A stretch of 64,000 nucleotides of DNA from JANXSS01 sp025356535 (GTDB lineage Bacteria > Pseudomonadota > Gammaproteobacteria > Burkholderiales > Burkholderiaceae_D). Below are positions 10,625 to 21,281 of the stretch, piece after piece. The DNA lies in assembly GCA_043762325.1 (NCBI GenBank), contig JAYUMU010000134.1:1-64000 (forward strand), given 5' to 3'. A program made the translations under genes and the position numbers. A model generated the notes under the pieces. It was not told the DNA's origin. It was given only the letters and a program-made list of their open reading frames with translations, and ran no database searches. How positions within the stretch are numbered: position 1 is the first letter of the stretch; each line of letters begins with the position of its first letter.

Positions 10625-10642
10625 GAGGATTGCACTTATAAT
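10613..10642 (+). promoter_or_regulatory. Sigma-70 promoter of the atp operon
   Basis: TTGACG at 10613-10618 and a perfect TATAAT at 10637-10642, spacing 18 bp, about 100 bp before atpI. The best sigma-70 match noticed in the window; it should drive atpIBEFHAGDC. Confidence 0.85.
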
Positions 10643-10745
10643 CCCGTGGCTTTGTGAAGTACCCAACAGAACCTGAAACCGAGAACTTGAGAACGGCCGG
10701 GCCACGCGCGCTGCTTGCCCGCGAAGCTTGTGTCCCTGGATTCGT

Positions 10746-11084
10746 ATGCTGCGCGTCGTTCTACTGCAACTTGCGACCACGGTCGTTGCGGCCTGCGTCG
10801 CCGGCCTGATCGCCGGCATGCCGGCTCTGATTTCGGCCTTGTTGGGCGGCCTCTGTTGCGTCGTGCCCAATGGCCTGTTTGCCCTGCGGTTGTTTGCCAA
10901 TGCGCATGGTGCCAACGGTGCCAATCCGATGTCGTTTTTCATCGGTGAATTTGTAAAGATTGCATTGACGGTGGCGCTGCTTGGCGCGACCGCCTGGCTG
11001 TATCACGACCTGAACTGGCTGGCGATGATCGCTGCTTTCATCGTGGCACTGAAAAGTTACATCATCTTATTATTTAGGCACTGA
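10746..11084 (+). CDS. atpI: ATP synthase protein I
   Basis: A 112-residue protein with four predicted membrane segments, first gene of the ATP synthase operon. AtpI helps assemble the c-ring. Seen: paired short helices with AGLIAGMPALISALLGGLCCVVPN and a GEFVKIALTVALLG segment typical of this family. ATG 10746 was chosen; a TTG 18 bp upstream is also in frame. The stop overlaps closely with the next gene (1 bp gap to atpB). Confidence 0.88.
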   Translation: MLRVVLLQLATTVVAACVAGLIAGMPALISALLGGLCCVVPNGLFALRLFANAHGANGANPMSFFIGEFVKIALTVALLGATAWLYHDLNWLAMIAAFIVALKSYIILLFRH

Positions 11085-11085
11085 C

Positions 11086-11943
11086 ATGGCGACTGAAATG
11101 GCTGCGGCAGCGGCAGGCGAGGCGGCAACACATGCACCCTCCGCAACCGAATATATCGTTCACCACCTGCATCACTTCACCTCGCACGAGCAGACGAAGA
11201 TCGTCGATTTCACGGTATTCAATCTGGACACGATCTTCTGGTCGCTGGCAATCGGCATCATCGGTTCGTTCTTCATGTGGCAAGCCGCACGCCGCGCCAC
11301 CTCGGGCGTGCCGGGCCGTTTTCAGGCGGCCGTGGAAATGGTCGTCGAAATGGTCGAAGACCAGTCAAAGGCAATCATCCATGGCAACCGCGCGTTCATC
11401 GCGCCGCTGGCGCTGACCGTGTTCGTCTGGGTACTGTTGATGAACTCGATGGACTTCCTGCCGGTCGACCTGTTCGACCGCCTGTTCAAGGCCGTCGGTC
11501 TCGGTCACGTGATTCATTTCCACCGCGCGGTGCCAACTGCCGACATCAATGGCACGATCGGCATGGCACTCGGTGTGTTTGCGCTCATGATGTTCTACAA
11601 CATCAAGATCAAGGGCCTCGGCGGCTTCGTGCATGAACTGTTCTGCGCGCCGTTCGGCTCCCATCCGCTGCTGTGGCTTCCGAACCTCGGCCTGAACATC
11701 ATCGAATTCGTTGCAAAGACCGTCTCGCTGGGCATGCGACTGTTCGGCAACATGTATGCCGGCGAGCTGATTTTTCTCCTGATCGCGCTGCTTGGTTCGA
11801 CCGCGACATGGTGGGGTTTCGGCATGCACGTGGTTGCCGGTTCGATCTGGGCGATCTTCCATATTCTTATCGTCGTGCTGCAAGCCTTCATTTTCATGAT
11901 GCTGACCCTGGTGTATGTAGGCCAGGCACATGAAGGGCATTGA
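11086..11943 (+). CDS. atpB: F1Fo ATP synthase subunit a
   Basis: A 285-residue subunit a of the membrane Fo sector, which forms the proton half-channels against the c-ring. Seen: NLDTIFWSLAIGIIGSF, the MNSMDFLPVD segment, and the essential-arginine helix ending VSLGMRLFGNMYAGELIF (about residues 216-233), where the conserved Arg sits in SLGMRLFGN. It directly follows atpI in the canonical I-B-E-F-H-A-G-D-C order. Confidence 0.97.
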   Translation: MATEMAAAAAGEAATHAPSATEYIVHHLHHFTSHEQTKIVDFTVFNLDTIFWSLAIGIIGSFFMWQAARRATSGVPGRFQAAVEMVVEMVEDQSKAIIHGNRAFIAPLALTVFVWVLLMNSMDFLPVDLFDRLFKAVGLGHVIHFHRAVPTADINGTIGMALGVFALMMFYNIKIKGLGGFVHELFCAPFGSHPLLWLPNLGLNIIEFVAKTVSLGMRLFGNMYAGELIFLLIALLGSTATWWGFGMHVVAGSIWAIFHILIVVLQAFIFMMLTLVYVGQAHEGH

Positions 11944-12039
11944 TCGGCAGGACGATTGGTAGTCGAGATGCGGTCTTGGAAAGTGCTGGTTTGACGGTTT
12001 GACGGTTTGCAGGAAGCGCAGCAATGCGCCGTAACGAGT

Positions 12040-12091
12040 TTTCAGTTTTTTGTTTTTTACTTTTTGTCTTTTCAATATCTAAGGAGTTTTC
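12040..12091 (+). promoter_or_regulatory. T-rich translation leader of atpE
   Basis: About 45 bp of strongly pyrimidine-rich sequence (runs of T with few C/G) immediately before TAAGGAG and the atpE ATG. U-rich leaders with a strong Shine-Dalgarno are known to raise c-subunit synthesis in E. coli; here it would serve the excess of subunit c over the other subunits. The 148-bp atpB-atpE gap also contains three GGTTTG(AC) tandem copies at about 11988-12009. Confidence 0.55.
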
Positions 12092-12337
12092 ATGACTGAC
12101 GTCGCATTCGTAGCATTGGCTTGTGGTTTGATTATTGGTCTCGGTGCTATCGGCGCATGTATCGGTATCGGCATCATGGGCGGCAAGTTCATTGAAGCCT
12201 CGGCACGTCAGCCAGAACTGATGAACACGCTGCAAACCAAGATGTTCCTGCTGGCCGGTCTGATCGACGCTGCGTTCCTGATCGGTGTCGGTATCGCGAT
12301 GATGTTCGCGTTCGCCAATCCGTTCATCAAGGGCTGA
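12092..12337 (+). CDS. atpE: F1Fo ATP synthase subunit c
   Basis: An 81-residue hairpin of two transmembrane helices. The first is glycine-rich (GLGAIGACIGIGIMGGKFIEA), the polar loop is ARQPE, and the second carries the ion-binding Asp at residue 59 (LIDAAFLIG). An Asp without the sodium-type Gln/Glu/Ser set indicates proton coupling. A perfect TAAGGAG ribosome site lies 7 bp before ATG. Length is normal for betaproteobacteria. Confidence 0.97.
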   Translation: MTDVAFVALACGLIIGLGAIGACIGIGIMGGKFIEASARQPELMNTLQTKMFLLAGLIDAAFLIGVGIAMMFAFANPFIKG

Positions 12338-12416
12338 TCAGCCAATTCTCATCCCGCCGGGCGCCTGATCGCATGATCCGGCGCCCGGTACACGTTATTC
12401 TGAGAAGGAACCTACC

Positions 12417-12887
12417 GTGAACTTAAATGCAACACTAACTGCACAGTTCGTGGTCTTCTTCATCCTGGCGATGTTCACAATGAAGTTCGTGTGGCCGCCC
12501 CTGATGAAAGCGCTCGACGACCGGGCGCAGAAGATTGCGGATGGACTGGCTGCCGCCGACCGCGGCAAGGCGGAAATGGCTGCCGCTGAAAAGCGCGTGC
12601 AGGCAGAACTGTCCGGCGCGCGCGATGAAGGCCAGAAGCGTATCGGCGACGCGGAAAAACGCGCTGCCGGCATCATCGACGATGCAAAGAAAACGGCAGC
12701 TGAAGAAGCGGTCCGCATCGTTGCCGCAGCACGCGACGAAGCACAGCAACAGGTAACACGTGCCCGCGAAGAACTGCGCGCACAGGTGGCAACCCTGGCA
12801 GTCAAGGGTGCCGAGCAGATCCTGAAGCGCGAAGTCAACGCAGCGGCGCATGCCGACCTGCTGGCCCAGCTGCAGACCGAGCTGTAA
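12417..12887 (+). CDS. atpF: F1Fo ATP synthase subunit b
   Basis: A 156-residue peripheral-stalk subunit: one N-terminal membrane helix (FVVFFILAMFTMKFVWPPL) followed by a long charged coiled coil rich in Ala, Glu, Lys and Arg. It starts with GTG 12417 (NLNATLTAQ), preceded by GAAGGAACC. It pairs with subunit delta to hold the F1 head still. Confidence 0.96.
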   Translation: MNLNATLTAQFVVFFILAMFTMKFVWPPLMKALDDRAQKIADGLAAADRGKAEMAAAEKRVQAELSGARDEGQKRIGDAEKRAAGIIDDAKKTAAEEAVRIVAAARDEAQQQVTRAREELRAQVATLAVKGAEQILKREVNAAAHADLLAQLQTEL

Positions 12888-12889
12888 CC

Positions 12890-13423
12890 ATGGCAGAGCT
12901 CGCAACCATTGCTCGTCCTTATGCCGAAGCGCTGTTTCGGGTTGCCAAGGCCGGCAACCTGACGGTCTGGTCGGAAATCGTTGCCGAGATGGCGCACCTG
13001 GCATCGCATCCCGATGTCGCTGCGTTGTCGCGCAATCCGAAGGTTTCCGACAGCGACATCGCTGCCACGTTCCTGTCGCTGATGAAGTCGCCGCTGAATG
13101 CCGAAACGCAGAACTTCACCCGCATGCTGGTGGAGAACGGTCGCATTTCCCTGCTGCCTGAAATCGCCACCCAGTTCCAGGCGCTGAAGAATGCGCAGGA
13201 AGGTGCGGCAGACGCGGAAATCACTAGCGCCTTCCCGATCACGGACGGGCAGGTAACGTCCCTGCTGGCGGCACTGGAGCGTAAATTCGGCCGCAAGCTC
13301 AATCCGTCGGTGCACGTCGACAATGCCTTGATCGGCGGCGTGCGCGTCGTCGTCGGCGATGAAGTGCTCGACACCTCGGTGCGCGCCAAGCTGCAGCAGA
13401 TGCACGTGGCACTGTCGGCCTGA
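12890..13423 (+). CDS. atpH: F1Fo ATP synthase subunit delta
   Basis: A 177-residue OSCP/delta subunit that connects the b stalk to the top of the alpha3-beta3 head. Seen: N-terminal ATIARPYAEALFRVAK, typical of the delta helical domain, and the C-terminal NPSVHVDNALIGGVRVVVGDEVLDTSVRAKL beta/alpha tail. It starts 2 bp after atpF. Confidence 0.96.
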   Translation: MAELATIARPYAEALFRVAKAGNLTVWSEIVAEMAHLASHPDVAALSRNPKVSDSDIAATFLSLMKSPLNAETQNFTRMLVENGRISLLPEIATQFQALKNAQEGAADAEITSAFPITDGQVTSLLAALERKFGRKLNPSVHVDNALIGGVRVVVGDEVLDTSVRAKLQQMHVALSA

Positions 13424-13497
13424 AGCAAATAGCGCGTACGCAGCATTCTGCGGCGCCCGGCTGTCGCAATAGCGAAGATAAATCTTAGGAGTCAACC

Positions 13498-15033
<1,536 letters not shown>

Positions 15034-15149
15034 GCACTGCACGCGGGCAGCGCATGCAAGGTGCGCGCTGCCCATCGTGACGATCGTGACGACAGTGACA
15101 ATCCGCGCCAGAACACCGGTGCGACGGCAGCGTTAAGGAGCAGGGACTC

Positions 15150-16019
15150 ATGGCAGTAGGCAAAGAGATACGTGGCAAGATCAAGAGCGTAGAAAATACG
15201 AAGAAGATCACCAAGGCGATGGAAATGGTCGCCGCGTCCAAGATGCGCAAGGCGCAGGAGCGGATGCGCTCGGCCCGGCCATACAGCGAAAAGATCCGCA
15301 ATATCGCAGCCAACCTGGCATTGGCAAATCCGGAATACACCCATCCGTTTCTGGTCAAGCAGGACAATGCAAAGGCAGTCGGCTTCATCGTCGTCACCAC
15401 CGACAAGGGCCTGTGCGGCGGCTTGAACACCAACGCCCTGCGTCTGGTGACGACCAAGGTGCGCGACCTGGAATCGAAGGGCAACAAGATCGAAGCCGTT
15501 GCCATCGGCAACAAGGGATTGGGCTTTCTGAATCGTATCGGCGCCAAGGTGGTGTCGCATGCCATCCAGCTGGGCGACACGCCGCACCTCGACAAGCTGA
15601 TCGGTCCGGTCAAGGTATTGCTGGACGCGTACCAGGAGGGCAAGCTCGACGCGGTGTACCTGGTCTATACCCGCTTCATCAACACCATGAAGCAGGAACC
15701 GATGCTGGAGCAACTGCTGCCCTTGTCGGCCGACCGGCTGCAAGGCAGCGGGCCGCAGCATACCTGGGATTACATCTACGAGCCGGAAGCGCAGACCGTG
15801 ATCGACGAGCTGCTGGTGCGGTACGTCGAGGCGCTGGTATATCAGGCCGTCGCTGAAAATCTCGCGTCCGAGCAATCGGCGCGGATGGTGGCAATGAAGT
15901 CGGCGAGCGACAACGCCGGCAGTGTCATCGGCGAGCTGAAGCTGATCTACAACAAGACGCGCCAGGCTGCAATTACCAAGGAACTTTCGGAGATCGTGGC
16001 CGGAGCGGCGGCAGTCTAG
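15150..16019 (+). CDS. atpG: F1Fo ATP synthase subunit gamma
   Basis: A 289-residue rotor shaft. Seen: the N-terminal GKEIRGKIKSVENTKKITKAMEMVAASKMRKAQ coiled coil, the middle TTDKGLCGGLNTN strand, and the C-terminal helix SARMVAMKSASDNAGSVIGELKLIYNKTRQAAITKEL. These N- and C-terminal helices form the rotating shaft. AAGGAG precedes ATG 15150. Confidence 0.98.
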   Translation: MAVGKEIRGKIKSVENTKKITKAMEMVAASKMRKAQERMRSARPYSEKIRNIAANLALANPEYTHPFLVKQDNAKAVGFIVVTTDKGLCGGLNTNALRLVTTKVRDLESKGNKIEAVAIGNKGLGFLNRIGAKVVSHAIQLGDTPHLDKLIGPVKVLLDAYQEGKLDAVYLVYTRFINTMKQEPMLEQLLPLSADRLQGSGPQHTWDYIYEPEAQTVIDELLVRYVEALVYQAVAENLASEQSARMVAMKSASDNAGSVIGELKLIYNKTRQAAITKELSEIVAGAAAV

Positions 16020-16174
16020 CCAACTTCGGCAGGGGGTTGTCGCGGCGCCGTAGCGCCCCGGACAACGCCGGCCTTAGCTGACCGGAAACCGCCTTTGCAC
16101 GTCGAAGACCTCTCGCAAGAGAAAAGAACACGTATCAACCCAGATTTTAAATTACTCAAATAGAAGGAACGAAC

Positions 16175-17575
16175 ATGGCTGACGGCAAAATCGTTCAGTG
16201 TATCGGTGCTGTGGTGGACGTCGAGTTTCCCCGCAATGCGATGCCCAAGGTGTACGACGCCTTGAAGATGGCGGGCTCGGAACTGACCCTGGAAGTCCAG
16301 CAGCAGCTCGGCGACGGAATCGTGCGCACGATTGCACTCGGTACGTCCGACGGTTTGCGCCGTGGCATGATCATTCAGAACACCGGTCATCCGATCATGG
16401 TGCCGGTCGGCAAGGCAACGCTTGGCCGCATCATGGACGTGCTAGGCAATCCGATCGACGAATGCGGTCCGGTCAGCCATGAACGCATGATGTCGATCCA
16501 CCGCAAGGCGCCGGCATACGACGAACTGTCGCCGTCGCAGGATCTGCTGGAAACCGGCATCAAGGTGATCGACCTGGTGTGTCCGTTTGCAAAAGGCGGC
16601 AAGGTCGGCCTGTTCGGCGGCGCCGGTGTGGGCAAGACCGTCAACATGATGGAATTGATCAACAACATCGCGAAAGCGCACAGCGGTTTGTCGGTGTTTG
16701 CCGGCGTCGGCGAGCGCACCCGCGAAGGCAATGACTTCTACCACGAGATGGCGGACGCCAAGGTGGTCGATCTCGAGACCCCGGAAAATTCCAAGGTCGC
16801 GATGGTCTACGGCCAGATGAACGAGCCGCCGGGCAACCGCCTGCGCGTCGCGTTGACGGGCCTGACGATTGCCGAATCCTTCCGTGACGAAGGCAAGGAC
16901 GTGCTGTTTTTCGTCGATAACATCTACCGCTTCACCCTGGCCGGCACCGAAGTCTCGGCGCTGCTGGGACGCATGCCGTCGGCCGTGGGTTACCAGCCGA
17001 CGCTGGCCGAAGAAATGGGTCGTCTGCAGGAACGCATCACCTCCACCAAGACCGGTTCGATCACCTCGATCCAGGCCGTCTACGTGCCTGCCGACGATCT
17101 GACCGATCCATCGCCTGCGACAACGTTTGCCCACCTCGACTCGACGGTTGTGCTGTCGCGTGACATCGCCTCGCTCGGCATCTATCCTGCGGTCGATCCG
17201 CTGGACTCGACGTCGCGCCAGCTCGATCCGCTGGTCGTCGGCCAGGATCACTACGACACGGCGCGTGCGGTGCAGGGCACCTTGCAGCGCTACAAGGAAT
17301 TGCGCGACATTATCGCCATTCTCGGCATGGACGAACTTGCGCCGGAAGACAAGCTGCTCGTCTCCCGCGCCCGCAAGATGCAACGCTTCCTGTCGCAGCC
17401 GTTCCACGTCGCTGAAGTCTTTACCGGTTCGCCCGGTAAATACGTTTCGCTCAAGGACACGATCAAGGGCTTCAAGATGATCGCCTCGGGCGAACTCGAT
17501 CACTTGCCGGAGCAGGCGTTCTACATGGTCGGCACGATCGAAGAAGCAATCGAAAAAGCCAAGAAGATCAACTAG
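16175..17575 (+). CDS. atpD: F1Fo ATP synthase subunit beta
   Basis: A 466-residue catalytic subunit. Seen: the P-loop GGAGVGKTVNMMELI at about residues 148-162, GERTREGNDFYHEM containing the catalytic Glu region, the Walker B-like LFFVDNIYRF, and the DELAPEDK...SRARKMQRFLSQPFHVAEVFTG C-terminal segment with the DELSEED-like loop (here DELAPED) that contacts gamma. Full length and canonical position. Confidence 0.98.
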   Translation: MADGKIVQCIGAVVDVEFPRNAMPKVYDALKMAGSELTLEVQQQLGDGIVRTIALGTSDGLRRGMIIQNTGHPIMVPVGKATLGRIMDVLGNPIDECGPVSHERMMSIHRKAPAYDELSPSQDLLETGIKVIDLVCPFAKGGKVGLFGGAGVGKTVNMMELINNIAKAHSGLSVFAGVGERTREGNDFYHEMADAKVVDLETPENSKVAMVYGQMNEPPGNRLRVALTGLTIAESFRDEGKDVLFFVDNIYRFTLAGTEVSALLGRMPSAVGYQPTLAEEMGRLQERITSTKTGSITSIQAVYVPADDLTDPSPATTFAHLDSTVVLSRDIASLGIYPAVDPLDSTSRQLDPLVVGQDHYDTARAVQGTLQRYKELRDIIAILGMDELAPEDKLLVSRARKMQRFLSQPFHVAEVFTGSPGKYVSLKDTIKGFKMIASGELDHLPEQAFYMVGTIEEAIEKAKKIN

Positions 17576-17665
17576 ATTCCGGCCTGTCATGCGGGCCGTG
17601 CCAGCGGCGCCGGCCCAAGCCGGTGCGGGTGGTGCGGCCTCCATGATTGCTGGTTAGGAAATGAC

Positions 17666-18088
17666 ATGGCAAATACTATTCACGTCGACGTGGTCTCCGC
17701 GGAAGAGCTGATTTTTTCCGGGGAAGCAGAGTTCGTCGCCCTGCCGGGCGAGGCGGGGGAGCTGGGCATCTATCCGCGGCACACGCCGCTGATGACGCGC
17801 ATCCGTCCCGGTGCCGTGCGCATCAAGGTTGTCGGCCAGGCCGAGGATGAGTTCGTTTTCGTCGCCGGCGGCCTTCTGGAAGTGCAGCCCAATAGCGTGA
17901 CGGTCCTGGCCGATACTGCAATTCGTGGTGCAGATCTGGATGAAGCCAAGGCGGTCGAGGCAAAGAAGCTGGCAGAGGAAGCGCTTGTCAACAAGGAGTC
18001 GAAGATCGACTATGCAGCAGCGCAAGCCGAGCTGTCGGTGGCGATCGCGCAACTGGCGGCAATTGCCCGCCTGCGGCAAAAGCGCTGA
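17666..18088 (+). CDS. atpC: F1Fo ATP synthase subunit epsilon
   Basis: A 140-residue epsilon subunit. The N-terminal beta sandwich (IHVDVVSAEELIFSGEAEFVALPGEAGELGIYPRHTPLMTRI) attaches to gamma and the c-ring; the C-terminal two-helix domain (from about residue 90) can inhibit ATP hydrolysis. Last gene of the operon, followed by a strong terminator. Confidence 0.97.
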   Translation: MANTIHVDVVSAEELIFSGEAEFVALPGEAGELGIYPRHTPLMTRIRPGAVRIKVVGQAEDEFVFVAGGLLEVQPNSVTVLADTAIRGADLDEAKAVEAKKLAEEALVNKESKIDYAAAQAELSVAIAQLAAIARLRQKR

Positions 18089-18139
18089 CTCAGCGTCCTG
18101 TGTCGCACAGGAATGCATGACAATCGCAGTACAATGAAG

Positions 18140-18163
18140 AGGCAGCCTCGGCTGCCTTTTTTT
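18140..18163 (+). terminator. Intrinsic terminator of the atp operon
   Basis: AGGCAGC (18140-18146) pairs with GCTGCCT (18151-18157) around a short loop and runs into a TTTTTTT tract. It lies about 50 bp after the atpC stop. Confidence 0.9.
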
Positions 18164-18210
18164 ATGTCGCAATCGTGATCGCCGCAACCTCAAGGCAAAA
18201 GGAAACCCCC

Positions 18211-18636
18211 ATGCATCTGCGTAATGAAGTCATTGCCCGTTATCGCACCGTCGCCGTGGTCGGCTTGTCGCCGCGCCCGGAGCGCGACAGTCACGAAGTG
18301 GCCCGCTATCTGCAAGCGCATGGCTATCGCGTCATACCGGTCAACCCGGCCATTGCGGGCCAGACATTGCTGGGCGAGACCTGCTATGCATCGTTGACAG
18401 AGGCCGCAGCCGCGCTGGCAAAGGACGGCGTCGAAATCGAGATCGTCGACTGTTTTCGCAAGTCTGAAGACATCGGGCCGATCGCCGATGAAGCCATTGC
18501 CATCGCGGCGAACTGCCTGTGGATGCAGCTTGGCGTCGTCAACGACGAGGCAGCCAGGCGAGCCGAACATGCCGGCCTGATCGTGGTCATGAACCGCTGT
18601 CTGAAAATCGATCACATGCATGCCGTCGCCGGCTGA
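18211..18636 (+). CDS. CoA-binding domain protein (YccU family)
   Basis: A 141-residue small Rossmann-fold protein of the CoA_binding_2 family. Seen: TVAVVGLSPRPERDSHEVARYLQAHGYRVIPVNP at the N-terminus, EIVDCFRKSEDI in the middle, and WMQLGVVNDEAARRAEHAGLIVVMNRCLKIDH at the C-terminus, which is the family signature. Members bind CoA; the cellular role is unknown. ATG 18211 follows AAAAGGAAA. It is close to the polyphosphate kinase gene, so the two may be co-transcribed. Confidence 0.88.
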   Translation: MHLRNEVIARYRTVAVVGLSPRPERDSHEVARYLQAHGYRVIPVNPAIAGQTLLGETCYASLTEAAAALAKDGVEIEIVDCFRKSEDIGPIADEAIAIAANCLWMQLGVVNDEAARRAEHAGLIVVMNRCLKIDHMHAVAG

Positions 18637-18661
18637 AGCACTGCACCGTCAAAGGAATCTC

Positions 18662-19492
18662 ATGGGCGCTCGCCACAAGAACGACAGCACCGCATCGGCG
18701 CAGTTTCGCAGCAGTGCGCGTCATGCAGTCAACGACGACGCTGCCGGCGCAAAGCCGCTGTCGTCGGGCGACAAGCTGGCCGACCGGGCGGCGACCCTGG
18801 CGCTGACGGCGCGCATCGCCGAGTTGCAGAACGTTTTTTTTGCGGCCCGCGCGCGCAAGATGATCATCGTGCTGCAAGGCATGGATACGTCCGGCAAGGA
18901 TGGCACGGTCAAGGGGGTGTTTGGCAGCGTCGATCCGCTGGGCATTCGCAGCGTCGCCTTCAAGGCGCCGACCACCGTCGAACGCGAACATGATTTCCTC
19001 TGGCGCATCCACAGCCAGGTGCCCGCCCAGGGCGAGATCGTCATCTTCAACCGCAGCCACTACGAAGACGTCCTGATCACGCGCGTGCACGGCTGGATCG
19101 ACGAGGACGAATGCAAGCGCCGCTACGCCCATATCCGCGACTTCGAACGGATGCTTGCCGAGACCGGTACCGTGCTGCTGAAGTTTTTCCTGCATATCTC
19201 CAAGGATGAGCAGAAGCGCCGTCTCGAGGACCGTATCGCCGACCCGACCAAGCACTGGAAATTCGATCCGCAGGACCTGCAGGAGCGCAAATCCTGGACC
19301 GAGTACCAGGACGCCTATACGCGCGCCCTGCATGCAACCGATGCCGATCACGCGCCCTGGTACGTCATTCCGGCCGACTCCAAGACGCACCGCAATCTTG
19401 CGGTCGCCTCGATCGTCGCCGAGACGCTGGAAGGCATGAAGCTGGCGTTTCCCGATGCGCATCCGGAATATGCGTCCCTGACGATTACCTGA
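18662..19492 (+). CDS. ppk2: Polyphosphate kinase 2 family protein
   Basis: A 276-residue PPK2-family nucleotide phosphotransferase that uses polyphosphate to phosphorylate ADP, GDP or AMP. Seen: the Walker A-like LQGMDTSGKDGTVKGVF at about residues 73-89, the Walker B region FNRSHYEDVLITRVHG, and the lid module RRLEDRIADPTKHWKFDPQDL. The pattern is that of short single-domain enzymes (class I or III). ATG 18662 follows AAAGGAATC; an upstream in-frame ATG at 18620 would overlap the previous gene. Nucleotide preference cannot be read. Confidence 0.88.
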   Translation: MGARHKNDSTASAQFRSSARHAVNDDAAGAKPLSSGDKLADRAATLALTARIAELQNVFFAARARKMIIVLQGMDTSGKDGTVKGVFGSVDPLGIRSVAFKAPTTVEREHDFLWRIHSQVPAQGEIVIFNRSHYEDVLITRVHGWIDEDECKRRYAHIRDFERMLAETGTVLLKFFLHISKDEQKRRLEDRIADPTKHWKFDPQDLQERKSWTEYQDAYTRALHATDADHAPWYVIPADSKTHRNLAVASIVAETLEGMKLAFPDAHPEYASLTIT

Positions 19493-19631
19493 GACAAGCT
19501 GCCGCATTCGCCGACAGCGCCGCATCGTTTGAAGCGCGCCGGCAGGTTACGGCGCTTCAGCTTGCGACTGCATGGAACACCGGTGCGGCACCTGGTTATG
19601 CCGGCCGGGACGATCCTGTCCCCCTTTGGGC

Positions 19632-19637
19632 GATAAT
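19632..19637 (+). promoter_or_regulatory. Candidate -10 box for hemE
   Basis: GATAAT 32 bp before the hemE start codon, with no good -35 partner. A weak candidate. Confidence 0.3.
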
Positions 19638-19669
19638 ACGCGCTCACGAAAACTTTGCGATTGCCACAG

Positions 19670-20770
19670 ATGCCCGACCAGTTTGCGCCGCTACAAAACG
19701 ACACCTTCCTGCGCGCGCTGCTGCGCCAGCCAACCGACTACACGCCCCTGTGGCTGATGCGCCAGGCCGGGCGTTACCTGCCCGAATACAATGCGACGCG
19801 AAAGCGCGCCGGCTCCTTTCTCGGGCTGGCAAAGAACCCGGACTACGCCACCGAAGTCACGCTGCAACCGCTGGCGCGCTTCGCGCTCGACGCCGCCATC
19901 CTGTTTTCCGACATCCTGACGGTGCCCGATGCGATGGGGCTCGGACTGTACTTTGCCGACGGCGAAGGGCCGAAGTTCGAGCGGCCGCTGCGTGACGAGG
20001 CCGCAGTCATGGCGTTGCGCGTGCCGGAGCCCGGTGCGCTGCAGTATGTCTATGACGCGGTGACGCAGATCCGTTCGGCCCTGGGCGGCCGGGTGCCCCT
20101 GATCGGTTTTTCCGGCAGTCCCTGGACGCTTGCCTGCTACATGGTCGAAGGCGGTGGCTCGAGCGACTACCGAACGGTCAAGACCATGCTCTACCGCCGG
20201 CCCGACCTGATGCATCACATCCTGCGCACCAACGCCGCCGCCGTCGCAACCTACCTCAACGCCCAGATCGACGCCGGCGCGCAGGCAGTGATGATCTTCG
20301 ATTCCTGGGGCGGTGCGCTGGCCGACGGCGCCTTCCAGGAGTTTTCCCTGCACTACATGCAGACCATCGTCAGTCAGCTGCAGCGCGAGAAAAACGGCGT
20401 GCGCGTACCGTGCATCGTCTTTACCAAGGGCGGCGGGCTATGGCTCGACCAGATCGCCGCAACGGGCGCCGATGCGGTCGGCCTTGACTGGACCGTCAAT
20501 CTCGCCCGGGCGCGCAAGCTGGTCGGCCATCAGGTGGCGCTGCAAGGCAACCTCGATCCGGTCGTGCTCTTCGCAGGCGAACAGCAGATCCGCGCCGAAG
20601 TACGGAAAGTGCTGCACGATTACGGCGTGCCATCGGCCAATCAGGGCCACGTATTCAATCTGGGCCACGGCATTTCACAGTTCACGCCGCCGGAGGCCGT
20701 TGCGGTGCTGGTTGACGCCGTACATCAGGAAAGCCGCCTCATCCGAACCGGCGGGACTGCGTCAGGGTGA
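19670..20770 (+). CDS. hemE: Uroporphyrinogen decarboxylase
   Basis: A 366-residue TIM-barrel enzyme that removes the four acetate carboxyls of uroporphyrinogen III to give coproporphyrinogen III in haem synthesis. Seen: the signature LWLMRQAGRYLPEYNATR at about residues 24-41, the DAAILFSDILTVPDAMG substrate region, IGFSGSPWTLACYMVEGGGS, and the C-terminal FNLGHGISQFTPPEAVAVLVDAVH. ATG 19670 starts the normal N-terminus (MPDQFAPLQNDTFLRALLRQ). Confidence 0.97.
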   Translation: MPDQFAPLQNDTFLRALLRQPTDYTPLWLMRQAGRYLPEYNATRKRAGSFLGLAKNPDYATEVTLQPLARFALDAAILFSDILTVPDAMGLGLYFADGEGPKFERPLRDEAAVMALRVPEPGALQYVYDAVTQIRSALGGRVPLIGFSGSPWTLACYMVEGGGSSDYRTVKTMLYRRPDLMHHILRTNAAAVATYLNAQIDAGAQAVMIFDSWGGALADGAFQEFSLHYMQTIVSQLQREKNGVRVPCIVFTKGGGLWLDQIAATGADAVGLDWTVNLARARKLVGHQVALQGNLDPVVLFAGEQQIRAEVRKVLHDYGVPSANQGHVFNLGHGISQFTPPEAVAVLVDAVHQESRLIRTGGTASG

Positions 20771-21281
20771 GCAGCGGCCAACCGTGTCTTGCCCGGATAA
20801 TCGCTTTGCCAGACAGGGCGTCGACGCTTTGCGCGATGCCAGTCTTCTGTATCGCCATGCCGAAAAGCAGCTGATTTCGACGCGAATTGCCGAGCAGGAA
20901 ATCGACATCGATGCAAATTTCGCGCGCTGCTGCAGCGATCGTATTGGAGACGGTTGGTTTTCGACAAACTTATCCACAGGCCCCAGGGGGAACGCTCGGT
21001 TGCCCTGTGTCGTGAAACAAGAGTGGCCTCCCGCGCAGCGTATTTTTCCTAACAGAAAAATCTCGGATGCTGTTACCGGCGCGGCAACACTGAAGTTGCA
21101 AGGCCGCCACTATGCACGGCGGTTTCAACACTGGCGCGATATAACTTATTCACATAAATCCGTTTGAGAAAGATTCTTAGGACTGTCGAAATATTTTTTA
21201 ACGATGTGGAAATCGATTTTATAAGTGATTGATTTTTATGAGAATAATTTTTGCTTTTCGCGTGAGCATTTTGTTGAAAGC

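Noticed and set aside
20313..21167. 284-codon frame running from hemE into the origin region
   Set aside because: Out-of-frame with hemE; the part beyond hemE is basic non-family sequence covering DnaA boxes.
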